Positions 16,355-25,110 of a stretch of DNA of 64,000 nt are shown here, piece by piece. This stretch comes from Brevibacillus borstelensis (GTDB lineage: Bacteria; Bacillota; Bacilli; Brevibacillales; Brevibacillaceae), in assembly GCF_003710865.1 (NCBI RefSeq), contig NZ_RHHO01000005.1, forward strand, positions 80,151 through 144,150, given 5' to 3'. The notes beneath the pieces are model-generated. The model saw only the letters and a list, made by a program, of their open reading frames with translations. It had not been told where the DNA came from and searched no databases. A program made the translations under genes and the position numbers. Positions within the stretch are counted from its first letter, which is position 1. Each line of letters starts with the position of its first letter.

Positions 16355-17146
16355 ATGAGCAGCCAGACTGGAGCTGTACCTCTGCTGGTACGCGATATGA
16401 CCGTCGCCTATCAGAAAAAGCCGGTACTGCGTAATGTAAATCTTTCGGTCCCGGAAGGAAAACTGATCGGCATCATCGGACCAAATGGAGCGGGAAAGTC
16501 TACGTTTATCAAAGCGGTTCAAGGCTTGATTCCGACCGCTTCGGGCACTGCGGAGGTGTATGGAAAGCCGTTTTCCCAGCAGCGCAGATCGGTGGGCTAC
16601 GTCCCCCAACGCGAGTCGGTAGACTGGGATTTTCCTACAGACGCTCTCGACGTAGTCTTGATGGGAAGATACGGACGATTGGGGTGGTTCCGGCGTCCCG
16701 GCAAAGCTGACCGGCAGTTTGCCCTGGATTGCCTGAAAAAAGTGGGAATGGCGGATTATGCCGACCGCCAGATCAGCCAATTGTCCGGCGGCCAGCAGCA
16801 GCGGGTTTTCCTCGCCCGCGCTCTTGCCCAGGAAGCCCAGCTCTACTTCATGGACGAACCGTTCGCAGGCGTTGATGCTGCCACCGAGAGGGCTATCATT
16901 CAGCTTCTGAACGATCTGAAAAAACAGCAAAAAACCGTTCTGGTCGTCCATCACGACCTCCAGACGGTCGATGAGTACTTTGACTGGGTCATCCTGTTGA
17001 ACAGACGCGTGATCGCCGCAGGTCCCGTCAAAGAGATCTTCACGGCTGAAAACCTGCAAAAAACGTATGGCGGCCGCTTGCAAGTGCTGGGGACCCAGGT
17101 TCTCCTCACCAACGACAAAACGTCCGGGGAGGCGGATGCAACATGA
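16355..17146 (+). CDS. mntB: manganese ABC transporter ATPase
   Basis: A 263-residue cytoplasmic ATPase energising the metal importer. Walker A is GPNGAGKST, the signature is LSGGQQQR, Walker B is [10 protein letters not shown] and the switch histidine lies in VVHHDLQTV. The sequence [28 protein letters not shown] is characteristic of Mn/Zn-type (TroB/MntB) ATPases. An AAAGGAGG site precedes ATG. The stop overlaps the start of mntC as ATGA (17143-17146). Confidence 0.93.
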   Translation: MSSQTGAVPLLVRDMTVAYQKKPVLRNVNLSVPEGKLIGIIGPNGAGKSTFIKAVQGLIPTASGTAEVYGKPFSQQRRSVGYVPQRESVDWDFPTDALDVVLMGRYGRLGWFRRPGKADRQFALDCLKKVGMADYADRQISQLSGGQQQRVFLARALAQEAQLYFMDEPFAGVDAATERAIIQLLNDLKKQQKTVLVVHHDLQTVDEYFDWVILLNRRVIAAGPVKEIFTAENLQKTYGGRLQVLGTQVLLTNDKTSGEADAT

Positions 17147-18498
17147 ATCTCCTTCTCGCCCTTCAAGACCCCAATACGCAATGGGTTTTGATGGGATGCA
17201 TCCTGCTCGGCACAAGCAGCGGGATTCTCGGCTGCTTTGCCTTTCTGCGGGGGCGTTCGCTCGTCGGCGATGCTCTTGCCCACGCCGCGTTGCCCGGTGT
17301 ATGCATGATCTTTCTTTTGACTGGCTCCAAATCGATCGGACTGTTTCTCATCGGAGCCGGAGTAGCCGGTTTGTTGGCCAGCTACAGCATTACGGCCATC
17401 TCCCGCTACAGCCGGATCAAGGAGGATACTTCACTGGCCATCGTCCTGTCCGTTTTTTTCGGCATCGGCATCGTGCTTTTGACGTTCATCCAGCACAGCG
17501 CCAGCGGAAATCAGAGCGGTCTTGACAAATTTTTGTTCGGGCAAGCTGCTTCGTTGGTGAAAAGCGATGTGGTGACGATCATGATCGTGGCCAGTGTACT
17601 GATCGGGCTGACGGCGATCCTCTTCAAGGAGTTCACCCTGCTTTCCTTTGACCCGGGATTTGGCCGCGGCCTTGGCTATCCGATGGGCCTCTTGGACGGA
17701 TTGCTCATGCTGATGCTGCTGATGTCAGTCGTGATCGGCTTGCAGGCAGTCGGAGTCGTCCTCGTCGCCGCCATGTTGATCGCCCCTGCCGTGACCGCTC
17801 GATACTGGACGGATAAGCTGAGCAGAATGGTCGTGTTGTCGGGAGTATTCGGTGCGCTTAGCGGCGTGCTTGGTACATTGATCAGCACCCAGCAGGAAAA
17901 CCTGCCTACCGGCCCGACTATCGTCCTTTCCGCAACCTGCTTTTTTGTCCTTTCGATCCTGTTCTCTCCCCGCAGAGGGGTGCTGGCGCGTCTTTTCCGT
18001 TTTTTCAAGCTGCGGCGCAAGGTTCTGATCGAGGATGTTCAGCAGGCCTTGTACGAGTGTTTGGAGGAGCAAGCAGGCAGCTCTCGTCCGGGAGGTGTCT
18101 ACCTCGGAATCGGTTCGGCCGAGCTCGCTTTGAAAAGCGGAAAAAGCTTGTCCCAGGTGAAAAGCGCTTTGGCAGAGATGGTTCGGCAAAAAATCGTGGC
18201 CGAACGTGCCAAGGCGGATGGAAGTTCAACCTGGACGTTTACACCGGATGGGTTGAAAAACTCCTATCTGCTTGTGCTGAACCAAAGGCTGTGGGACCTG
18301 TACCACATGAACCAAAATGAGTATCATCACGTTCACATTGATCAATCTCAGGAAGAGCTGGCACCGCAGTTGACTGAAGAAATGCTGGAGAAGATGCTGG
18401 CCCAGCTCGAAGCGTATGATTTGACGCCGAAGCTGACGGAAGGCACACAGGCCATAAGCCGCTTGTACGCCCGCGAGCAGGGAGGATTGTCACTATGA
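17143..18498 (+). CDS. mntC: manganese ABC transporter permease with C-terminal winged-helix-like extension
   Basis: A 451-residue protein. About residues 1-285 form the ABC-3 family membrane domain with some eight hydrophobic segments ([21 protein letters not shown] is the conserved coupling region). The remaining 160 or so residues are cytoplasmic and look like a DtxR-type winged helix ([10 protein letters not shown]... [19 protein letters not shown]... WTFTPDG). Bacillus MntC proteins of about 435 residues carry the same kind of tail, so this is not a new fusion, but its job (perhaps metal sensing) is unsettled. It overlaps both neighbours by 4 bases. Confidence 0.9.
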   Translation: MNLLLALQDPNTQWVLMGCILLGTSSGILGCFAFLRGRSLVGDALAHAALPGVCMIFLLTGSKSIGLFLIGAGVAGLLASYSITAISRYSRIKEDTSLAIVLSVFFGIGIVLLTFIQHSASGNQSGLDKFLFGQAASLVKSDVVTIMIVASVLIGLTAILFKEFTLLSFDPGFGRGLGYPMGLLDGLLMLMLLMSVVIGLQAVGVVLVAAMLIAPAVTARYWTDKLSRMVVLSGVFGALSGVLGTLISTQQENLPTGPTIVLSATCFFVLSILFSPRRGVLARLFRFFKLRRKVLIEDVQQALYECLEEQAGSSRPGGVYLGIGSAELALKSGKSLSQVKSALAEMVRQKIVAERAKADGSSTWTFTPDGLKNSYLLVLNQRLWDLYHMNQNEYHHVHIDQSQEELAPQLTEEMLEKMLAQLEAYDLTPKLTEGTQAISRLYAREQGGLSL

Positions 18499-19376
18499 AT
18501 ACGTTCTGGATCATTTTGACCGGGGCATTGGTCGCTGCTTCATGCGGTTTTCTGGGCTGCTTTCTGATCCTTCGCAGAATGGCGATGCTCGGGGATGCGA
18601 TCAGCCACTCGATCCTTCCCGGCATTGTGATTGCCTTTTTGCTGAGCGGGAGCCGCGATATTTTGCCGATGCTGATCGGTGCTGCTGTCGTCGGCCTGTT
18701 GACCGTCTTTATCGTGCAGCTTCTCAGTCAAAACGGCGTGAAAGCGGACGCTGCCATTGGCGTAACGTTTACCGCTCTGTTTTCTGTAGGCGTCGTGCTA
18801 GTCTCCTTGTACACCGCGCAGGTCGATCTCGATCTGGACTGCGTCCTGTACGGAGAAATCGCTTATGTCCCGTGGGATACATGGCAGTGGGGCGGAATCG
18901 ACATGGGCCCGCGTGCCGCTTGGGGAATTGGCGGTGTGTTTCTGCTCAGCCTGCTGCTTGTCGGCCTTTTCTTCAAGCAGTTCAAGCTGTGCAGCTTTGA
19001 TCCCGCCCTTGCTGCCGCGATCGGCATTCCCGTCGTATTTTTCCACTACCTGCTGATGACACTGGTCTCCTTTACAACCGTGGCAGCGTTTGAGAGCGTA
19101 GGGGCCATCCTGGTAGTGGCGATGCTGGTCGTGCCCAGCGCGACGGCATACCTATTGACGGAAAAGCTGCACGTCATGCTTTTTATCAGTATGGGGGTTG
19201 GCGTTCTCTGCTCGGTATTTGGCTATCTGCTCGCCTCCTGGATGGACAGCTCGATCGCCGGATCGATGACAGCCGTCTCCGGTCTTTTGTTTTTGCTGGC
19301 GTTCCTCTTCTCGCCGCGCCACGGGATGGTTATCCGGATGCTGGCCCGCCGCAGGATGCGCTTGGGCACCAATTGA
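18495..19376 (+). CDS. mntD: manganese ABC transporter permease
   Basis: A 293-residue ABC-3 family membrane protein, the second permease of the importer, without the C-terminal extension. GCFLILRRMAMLGDAISHSILPGIV is the conserved coupling loop, and AFESVGAILVVAMLVVPSATAYLLT is the late transmembrane signature. Hydrophobic segments cover most of its length. ATGA overlap with mntC shows translational coupling. A clear terminator follows at 19512. Confidence 0.92.
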   Translation: MNTFWIILTGALVAASCGFLGCFLILRRMAMLGDAISHSILPGIVIAFLLSGSRDILPMLIGAAVVGLLTVFIVQLLSQNGVKADAAIGVTFTALFSVGVVLVSLYTAQVDLDLDCVLYGEIAYVPWDTWQWGGIDMGPRAAWGIGGVFLLSLLLVGLFFKQFKLCSFDPALAAAIGIPVVFFHYLLMTLVSFTTVAAFESVGAILVVAMLVVPSATAYLLTEKLHVMLFISMGVGVLCSVFGYLLASWMDSSIAGSMTAVSGLLFLLAFLFSPRHGMVIRMLARRRMRLGTN

Positions 19377-19511
19377 TCCGGGAATTGAGTCGTTGTCGTT
19401 CCCATGACTTTTCTCATTCAGTTCCCCGAAACGCTGACCTGTTTTCGGAAGAGCCTATGTTTTTTGGTGTAACCACTTCTTGAGTTACCCAAAGTCTAGG
19501 GCCATAAAAAT

Positions 19512-19548
19512 AGCTGACGGCAGATACCGTCAGCTTCTTTTTTCTTTT
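19512..19548 (+). terminator. terminator of the mntABCD operon
   Basis: AGCTGACGG and CCGTCAGCT form a 9-bp stem with a 6-base loop, followed by TCTTTTTTCTTTT. Confidence 0.85.
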
Positions 19549-19587
19549 CGGCAAAAGCTCCCCGCTTCGGTGCGTTAACTAGTCTGA

Positions 19588-20688
19588 TCAAGGCGAGGGA
19601 GCCGTTTCAAAATTGTAATAGACATACGGGTCCTTCGGCGCCTCTACCTTTTCTACCTTCGATGCCTTCAACACGAGCATGTCGTACTCGTTTACTTTTC
19701 TCAACTCCAGCTTTCCCCGAACCTGCACCCAGCTGTCCGTTTTCCACTTGCTGGCCTCCGGCACTTCGACCAGAATGCCAAAGACTGTCGCATCTGCGGT
19801 GCAGCAAGAAACAGAGAACCGGGCGACGACGAATTGCTCCGGTGAAAATCCTGCCTCCCGGTACACAAAGCCCATTGTTTGCACTTCTTTGCCGGCAAAT
19901 TCCTTGGAGAACAAATCCATCGTCGTCAAGCCGTCGAGAAACAGCTTGTCATCCAGCAGAATTACCGGTTGTTTGTACATCTTGACTGCCAAATCGGTAT
20001 AAAAACCGCCAAATTGTTCAGGGTTGAACAAGGCGCGTAGTTCCTCGTCTGTTGCGGCTGTATTGCCAGAAGCGTGACCTGTGTCCGTATTTTTCGACTC
20101 GATGCTGTTTGTTCCGGATGAATTCGAGTCAATCGGGACGACTTCCACCTCCTGCCTAGAGCTGGATGCATCCCCAGCTTCTCCTGTAATTGCAGCGGCA
20201 TTCGCTTTCTGGCCTGTTCCGGACGACTCCGGCAACCGACCGCTTCCGCTCTCCCCTCCTGCACCTTCCTCTGATAAAGGCGCAGCAACGGTGACTTTCT
20301 TTACCCAATGGCTTTCCCCTGTCAAGAGCGTAACACCCCGCTTTTCCGCCAAAGAGCTGCCGAGAATCTTGTCCGGCATCACAAACCCCATCAAGAGCGG
20401 CAAAGCAAACAAGGAGTACACAACAATCGAAATCCAGCGGTTGCGAGGGAGCTTGTGGGCGTCCTCGCAGTCACACTCATAGGCTGTAGGTCCAATGACA
20501 GCCTGGCGGATACTGGCAATCGTAAGCAGGCAAAAAACCCCGAGCGTGACATAGCTCAGCATATGCAGGCGCGGAGCCAGATACTGACTGAGGCTTCCCG
20601 ACCAGATCAGCTCCGCGAGCAGCACCGTAAATCCGGCCAACAGAAAGCTGCGCACCCAATAATGACGTTTTACAGCATTCGCATCCAT
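19588..20688 (-). CDS. DUF1980/TIGR03943-family protein (YcgQ-like), partner of the adjacent permease
   Basis: A 366-residue protein. Three or four N-terminal hydrophobic segments (about 13-30, 40-57, 85-105) are followed by a Ser/Gly-rich low-complexity linker (about 150-225) and a C-terminal soluble domain with GFVYREAGFSPEQFVVARFSVSCCTADATVFGILVE, the core of this family. The SCCTADA cysteine pair suggests metal or thiol chemistry. YcgQ-like proteins are always paired with a YraQ/YcgR permease, as here, with a 12-base gap. Zinc homeostasis has been suggested for such pairs, and the flanking metal genes agree. Confidence 0.8.
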   Translation of the reverse strand: MDANAVKRHYWVRSFLLAGFTVLLAELIWSGSLSQYLAPRLHMLSYVTLGVFCLLTIASIRQAVIGPTAYECDCEDAHKLPRNRWISIVVYSLFALPLLMGFVMPDKILGSSLAEKRGVTLLTGESHWVKKVTVAAPLSEEGAGGESGSGRLPESSGTGQKANAAAITGEAGDASSSRQEVEVVPIDSNSSGTNSIESKNTDTGHASGNTAATDEELRALFNPEQFGGFYTDLAVKMYKQPVILLDDKLFLDGLTTMDLFSKEFAGKEVQTMGFVYREAGFSPEQFVVARFSVSCCTADATVFGILVEVPEASKWKTDSWVQVRGKLELRKVNEYDMLVLKASKVEKVEAPKDPYVYYNFETAPSP

Positions 20689-20699
20689 CTGTCTCCCCC

Positions 20700-21704
20700 C
20701 TACACTGGTATGAGCAATGTGACGGCAAGCACCAGCAGCGTCACAGTCAATAGCAGCTTGACGACAAAGCCGAATCGAAACGAGCCAAACAGCATCATCG
20801 TGCTTTTCAAGTCAAGCATCGGCCCGTAGACTAGAAAAGCCAACAGCGAGCTGGCATGAAACGTATTTGCGAAGGAAGCCGCGATAAAGGCATCCGCTTC
20901 CGAACAGAGCGAGAACACATACGCCATGCCCATCATGACCAAATGGGAAGTAAACGGTGTTTGTCCGATAGACAGCAACGTCTCCCGACTGATCCAGACT
21001 TGCAGTACTGAGCTGATCAGGGCGCCAAACAGCAAGTATTTGCCCATATCAAAAAATTCGTCGACCGCGTGGTTCAGCGTAGCACCGAGCTTGCCGCGGA
21101 CCGCTTCCGCATGTGCCGTCTCATGGCGAATCTCTTGCTCCACACCGAGCCGGAGCGGATTCTTTTTGACGGTCAAAAATATCAGCACACCGGTGATCAC
21201 GGCGACGAGAAAAGCGGCCAAGACCCGGTAGTAGGCCAGATCAGGAAAGCGTTGAAAAGCAACCACCGTCGATGTAAATACGACCGGGTTGACGACAGGC
21301 CCTGCCAGCAGGAAGACAATGCCCACATGAACCGGCATCCCTTTTTGAATCAATCGCCGGACGACCGGAATGATCGCACACTCGCAGACGGGAAAAAGGA
21401 TTCCCAAAAGGCCCGCAAAAGGAATCGCCGCAAGCGGATGCCGAGGCGTCCAGCGCCTTACCTGCTCTTCCGATACAAACGTCTGAATAAAGGCGGAAAA
21501 GAAAACTCCCAACAATACAAACGGGATGGCTTCCAGAAGAATGCTGAGAAAAAGTGTTTTTACATCAAGCAAGCTCGGGGATTGAAGAAAGCCAAGCAAG
21601 CCGGACTCGCCACTTCCACCTCTGCCCAGCAACAAGACGACAAACGTTCCCAACAAAAGAGCCCCCATGATTTCCAGAGACAGCCCCCGTATCTTTGCCA
21701 GCAC
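20700..21704 (-). CDS. YraQ/UPF0718-family permease (YcgR-like)
   Basis: A protein of about 334 residues with roughly eight transmembrane segments. Family motifs include LFPVCECAIIPVVRRLIQKGMPVHVG, with the conserved CEC cysteines in the membrane, and AGPVVNPVVFTSTVVAF. The second half repeats the theme (LCSEADAFIAASFANTF). GGAGG is located inside the longer open frame and 8 bases before GTG 21704, so that start is used. It is transcribed with the DUF1980 gene and divergently from the CadC-like regulator. The substrate may be a metal or metalloid complex. Confidence 0.85.
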   Translation of the reverse strand: MLAKIRGLSLEIMGALLLGTFVVLLLGRGGSGESGLLGFLQSPSLLDVKTLFLSILLEAIPFVLLGVFFSAFIQTFVSEEQVRRWTPRHPLAAIPFAGLLGILFPVCECAIIPVVRRLIQKGMPVHVGIVFLLAGPVVNPVVFTSTVVAFQRFPDLAYYRVLAAFLVAVITGVLIFLTVKKNPLRLGVEQEIRHETAHAEAVRGKLGATLNHAVDEFFDMGKYLLFGALISSVLQVWISRETLLSIGQTPFTSHLVMMGMAYVFSLCSEADAFIAASFANTFHASSLLAFLVYGPMLDLKSTMMLFGSFRFGFVVKLLLTVTLLVLAVTLLIPV

Positions 21705-21851
21705 AGCTCGTTCCTCCAATCCAGCTTCAAAATTGCTTGTCCTTACTCATTATATGCATTCTTTACAACAATTCCACCTATTGGGAAATGTAAAAAAGAG
21801 ATTGCTTGCACGAATTGCATACCTGTACTTTTTTTCCAGCTCAATCCGTTT

Positions 21852-21857
21852 TATAAT
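21852..21857 (+). promoter_or_regulatory. -10 element of the CadC-like regulator gene
   Basis: A perfect TATAAT lies 28 bases before the GTG start. The -35 region is a T-rich stretch without a clear hexamer, which suits an activator- or repressor-shaped promoter. Confidence 0.45.
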
Positions 21858-21879
21858 ACCTAAACAGGGAGGTGATGAC

Positions 21880-22260
21880 GTGCCATCTGATGATACGCTC
21901 GGAAAAGACGCCCACATATGTGAAATGCAAAGTGTCGATGAAGCCAAGGTAAACCGTTTGAAGCCGCGCATGCAGGAAACCGACGGCGTAGCGACCATCT
22001 TTAAAGCGCTTGCTGACGATACGAGAGCGAAAATAATATACGCCCTCGCCCTCGAAGGGGAGCTATGCGTCTGTGATGTAGCAAACGTGATAGAGGGTAC
22101 GATCGCCAATACCTCTCACCATCTGCGCCTCTTGCGCAATATGGGGCTGGCTCGTTACCGGAAAGAGGGCAAGCTGGTCTACTACTCCCTCGATGATGAT
22201 CATGTCCGCCATCTGATTCTCTCTGGCGTTGAGCATGCAGCCGAACGAAGACAAAACTGA
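21880..22260 (+). CDS. ArsR/SmtB-family metal sensor (CadC-like)
   Basis: A 126-residue repressor predicted to leave DNA on binding Cd, Pb or Zn. The sequence FKALADDTRAKIIYALALEGELCVCDVANVIEGTIANTSHHLRLLRNMGL follows CadC closely, including the ELCVCD metal-binding cysteines in the recognition-helix region. The C-terminal YSLDDDHVRHLILSGVEH carries the Asp/His...His/Glu set of the dimer-interface zinc site. An N-terminal Cys (HICEM) supplies part of the thiolate site. GGAGG lies 7 bases before GTG 21880, which defines the start within a longer open frame. It is divergent from the permease pair and upstream of czcOD. Confidence 0.88.
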   Translation: MPSDDTLGKDAHICEMQSVDEAKVNRLKPRMQETDGVATIFKALADDTRAKIIYALALEGELCVCDVANVIEGTIANTSHHLRLLRNMGLARYRKEGKLVYYSLDDDHVRHLILSGVEHAAERRQN

Positions 22261-22485
22261 CCTGATATCCCGGAGCCCTTCCCCTTTCTCCCCCTGCTCC
22301 GGGCACTTCCATCATCCCGCCAACAACTTTCTTGTCATTCACGCCAGTCTTCTTCCACTTTTATGTTTTCAGATTACCGTGTACTGCATGGAAAGGAGGT
22401 GGTCGGCTTTTCCCACGATATAGATTCACCGTTTGACGTTGCTGACTGGTCTAGAGCAAACTCTTGACAAAAGGAGGCGTCATCT

Positions 22486-23862
22486 ATGAATCAACCGGAT
22501 ATCGGGAATATGGATCTGTGCATTAAAGACGTGATGGAGGCAGCCTTGGACAACAACCGAGGACCTGAAGACCCTACGGACTTTCAACAACTGTATACTC
22601 GATTAGTCGCCGCACGGGAAAAGCTCCCGCCACTCTATCAGGATCGCGTCTACCAGCCCTTCATCAAGGCACTGGACGAGCTTTCCGAAAAAGGCTTTGC
22701 CGAGCTGCTTCGCCGCGATCCCAACCGGGAGCAGGCTGCCGGTTTGCTGCTCGACATCGCACAGGCCATTCTCCAAAACGGAGAAGGCTATGAAGACCGC
22801 GCTACCGATGCCTTCCAGGAAGTGGTCAGCGACTTGTATGACGGCTTTCTAAGTGCATCCGACCGAAATGGAATCAAGCCTCCCGACCTCAGTGTGACAG
22901 CTCCGCTGGTCAAGTGGGGACGGCCTGAATACGGTCCTTATACGTGGACCATTGCGGCCGCCTCTCACTTTGGCCTTGAAACAGGCATTGTCAATCTCCC
23001 GCCCTCTCATGCCAAACGGGGCCTGCTCGGATGGTCTGCGCTGAGCCACGAAACCGCGGGGCATGACATTCTTCACGCAGACACAGGCCTATTGAAAGAA
23101 CTGGCGCAAAAAATTCGCGAGCAATTGTTGAAGCAAAATTTCACCTTGGGATTGGCCAATTATTGGTCGCAACGAGTGGATGAGACCGCTTCCGATGTAC
23201 TGGGAATCCTCAACATGGGACCCGCAGCCGGTATCGGCCTGATCGGCTATTTCCGGGGGCTGAACGGTGCATGGAACGGGACGCCGACCTTGCGAAACAC
23301 GGGGCCTGAGTACGATTCCCATCCTGCCGATATTTTGCGCGGCTATCTTGCTGCCGAAACCGTTCGCCTGCTTCAATTTGACCAGGCGGAAGCGTGGGCA
23401 GAGGCGATTTCCGCCGAGACCGACAAGGATTTGACTACCATCCAGCTCGGAAGGCAGACAGTCGATGCCAAAACTGCCCGGAAATCTGCTGCTGTCGTCG
23501 CTCAAGCGATAACAGAATCACGTCTCAATAGCCTCGAACAGCATTCACTCGGACAAATCCAGAACTGGCATAACGAAGATGAGCGCATCGCAAGCCAAAT
23601 CCGGGCACATATCCACTCAGAGTCAAAGCTGCATGAATGCTACGTTTCAGGGATGTATGCCGCGCATGTCGTGGCGGCTTCCGTCACTGCTTCTCTGGAG
23701 AAAAACGCAAACATCGAAGCGATTTTTGCCGGCATGCTCGCCTTGCTCAAGGAGATGCACGATGCCAACCCTGCATGGGGACCACTCTACGTCAAGCATC
23801 GAGGCGACCTTACGCGTCATCGCGCCTATCGGTTCCCCGCTGCTCAATCAGTCGCTGGATAA
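22486..23862 (+). CDS. uncharacterised protein with HExxGH zinc-site motif (candidate metallopeptidase)
   Basis: A 458-residue soluble protein with no signal peptide. LGWSALSHETAGHDILHAD contains His188-Glu189-x-x-Gly-His193. Forty residues on, RVDETASDVLGIL supplies Glu233 and Asp237. The pairing of HExxGH with a downstream ExxxD resembles the active site of M49 dipeptidyl peptidases (HELLGH plus EExxAD), although overall similarity was not tested. The N-terminal 150 residues are helical and acidic, and the C-terminal 130 are helical. An AAAGGAGG site and a terminator flank it, so it is monocistronic. It lies between a metal sensor and a metal efflux operon. Confidence 0.6.
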   Translation: MNQPDIGNMDLCIKDVMEAALDNNRGPEDPTDFQQLYTRLVAAREKLPPLYQDRVYQPFIKALDELSEKGFAELLRRDPNREQAAGLLLDIAQAILQNGEGYEDRATDAFQEVVSDLYDGFLSASDRNGIKPPDLSVTAPLVKWGRPEYGPYTWTIAAASHFGLETGIVNLPPSHAKRGLLGWSALSHETAGHDILHADTGLLKELAQKIREQLLKQNFTLGLANYWSQRVDETASDVLGILNMGPAAGIGLIGYFRGLNGAWNGTPTLRNTGPEYDSHPADILRGYLAAETVRLLQFDQAEAWAEAISAETDKDLTTIQLGRQTVDAKTARKSAAVVAQAITESRLNSLEQHSLGQIQNWHNEDERIASQIRAHIHSESKLHECYVSGMYAAHVVAASVTASLEKNANIEAIFAGMLALLKEMHDANPAWGPLYVKHRGDLTRHRAYRFPAAQSVAG

Positions 23863-23872
23863 GCTTTTGCTG

Positions 23873-23902
23873 GGCCGCTGAAACCTGGCGGCCATTTTTT
23901 TA
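23873..23902 (+). terminator. terminator after the HExxGH gene
   Basis: GGCCGC and GCGGCC form a 6-bp GC stem with a 9-base loop, followed by ATTTTTTT. Confidence 0.75.
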
Positions 23903-23910
23903 TTCTCATC

Positions 23911-23952
23911 ATTCAAATATATGCTTGATTATTGTTTTGTTTTTGGTATACT
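23911..23952 (+). promoter_or_regulatory. czcO promoter with overlapping operator-like repeat
   Basis: TTGATT (23925-23930) and TATACT (23947-23952) are 16 bases apart. The -35 lies in ATTCAAATATATGCTTGATT (23911-23930), an imperfect inverted repeat with TCAA and TTGA half-sites that recalls ArsR/CadC-type operators. Control by the CadC-like protein at 21880 is an inference. Confidence 0.4.
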
Positions 23953-24026
23953 TTTCCTAACAGCATGCGGTACTTCATCTGGAACCTTTAAAATGGGAGC
24001 TTTCCCCTAAGAAACGAGGTTTTTGC

Positions 24027-25076
24027 ATGAAAACATACGAGGTTATCGTCGTAGGAGCCGGCCAAGCCGGTTTGGCGATGGGATACTACTTGGTCAAAAA
24101 AGGAATATCCTGCCTCCTGATAGACAAACATAAGCGGATTGGGGATGTATGGAGAGAGCGTTATGATTCGTTGGTGCTGTTCACCCCGCGCAAACAAAGC
24201 GATCTTCCCGGACTTCCTTTTCCCGGCGAACGGAGCGGCCTTCCTGCAAAGGATGAGGTTGCCGACTATCTGGAGCGGTATGCTGCGCATCATTCTCTCC
24301 CGATTCAGCTCGATACGGAAGTACAGACCCTAATCCCAACCGGCTTGGGTTATCGCGTGGAAACCTCGGACGGCACTTATAGCGCCCGACAGATCGTCAT
24401 TGCAACCGGGCCCTTTCAGGTTCCGAACATTCCGCTGATGCATACGCAGGCAGCCGATGATATTGTGCAGCTCCATACAGCTCACTATAAAAACGAAACG
24501 CAGCTTCAAGACGGGCCGGTGCTCGTCGTCGGCTCCGGCAATTCCGGTGCGCAAATCGCCGCAGAGCTTGCTTCCCATCGAACCGTTTACCTCTCCATGG
24601 GGCAAAAGAGGATGTTTCTTCCCCGTTCCCTGTTCGGGAAGCCCATGTTCTGGTACTTTCAGGCTACAGGCCTGTTGACGGCACCGATAACCTCAAGCTT
24701 GGGAAAATGGCTACAATCAAAACCAGACCCGATCTTTGGCTACAGGCGTGAACTGCGCAAATGGGAAAAGGCCGGAACTCTCCAGCTAAAGGAACGCACC
24801 GTCGCTTTGTCGGGACGAACCGCAGTTTTTGCAGACGGCAGCCGCACTGACATAGCCAATGTGATATGGAGTACAGGCTTTTATTCCCGCTACGATTGGA
24901 TAAAAGTTCCGGGAGTTCTCGATCCCAAGGGTCAACCCCTGCATACTCGTGGAGTTTCTCCCGCAAAAGGCATTTATTTTCTGGGGCTGCCCTGGCAGTA
25001 TCGCCGCTCTTCTGCCTTGCTCGGGGGAGTTGGCTTGGACGCGGCGTACTTGATCGAGCGGATTTGCAATTACTAA
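24027..25076 (+). CDS. czcO: flavin-dependent NAD(P)-binding oxidoreductase (CzcO-like)
   Basis: A 349-residue two-dinucleotide-domain flavoprotein. The N-terminal FAD site is VVGAGQAG (9-16) and the central NADPH site is VVGSGNSG. The RYDSLVLFTPRKQSDLPGLPFPG segment and the late IANVIWSTGF motif are typical of the FMO-like COG2072 group. The gene is followed within 35 bases by a CDF exporter, the same pairing as czcD-czcO (trkA) in Bacillus subtilis. Its biochemical role in metal tolerance is not established. Confidence 0.8.
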   Translation: MKTYEVIVVGAGQAGLAMGYYLVKKGISCLLIDKHKRIGDVWRERYDSLVLFTPRKQSDLPGLPFPGERSGLPAKDEVADYLERYAAHHSLPIQLDTEVQTLIPTGLGYRVETSDGTYSARQIVIATGPFQVPNIPLMHTQAADDIVQLHTAHYKNETQLQDGPVLVVGSGNSGAQIAAELASHRTVYLSMGQKRMFLPRSLFGKPMFWYFQATGLLTAPITSSLGKWLQSKPDPIFGYRRELRKWEKAGTLQLKERTVALSGRTAVFADGSRTDIANVIWSTGFYSRYDWIKVPGVLDPKGQPLHTRGVSPAKGIYFLGLPWQYRRSSALLGGVGLDAAYLIERICNY

Positions 25077-25110
25077 TTTCATGCTCTCATTGACAGAGGA
25101 GGCGTATCTT

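Noticed and set aside
17143..18498. Novel fusion of permease and winged helix in mntC
   Set aside because: Bacillus MntC proteins of similar length carry the same tail, so this is a known arrangement.
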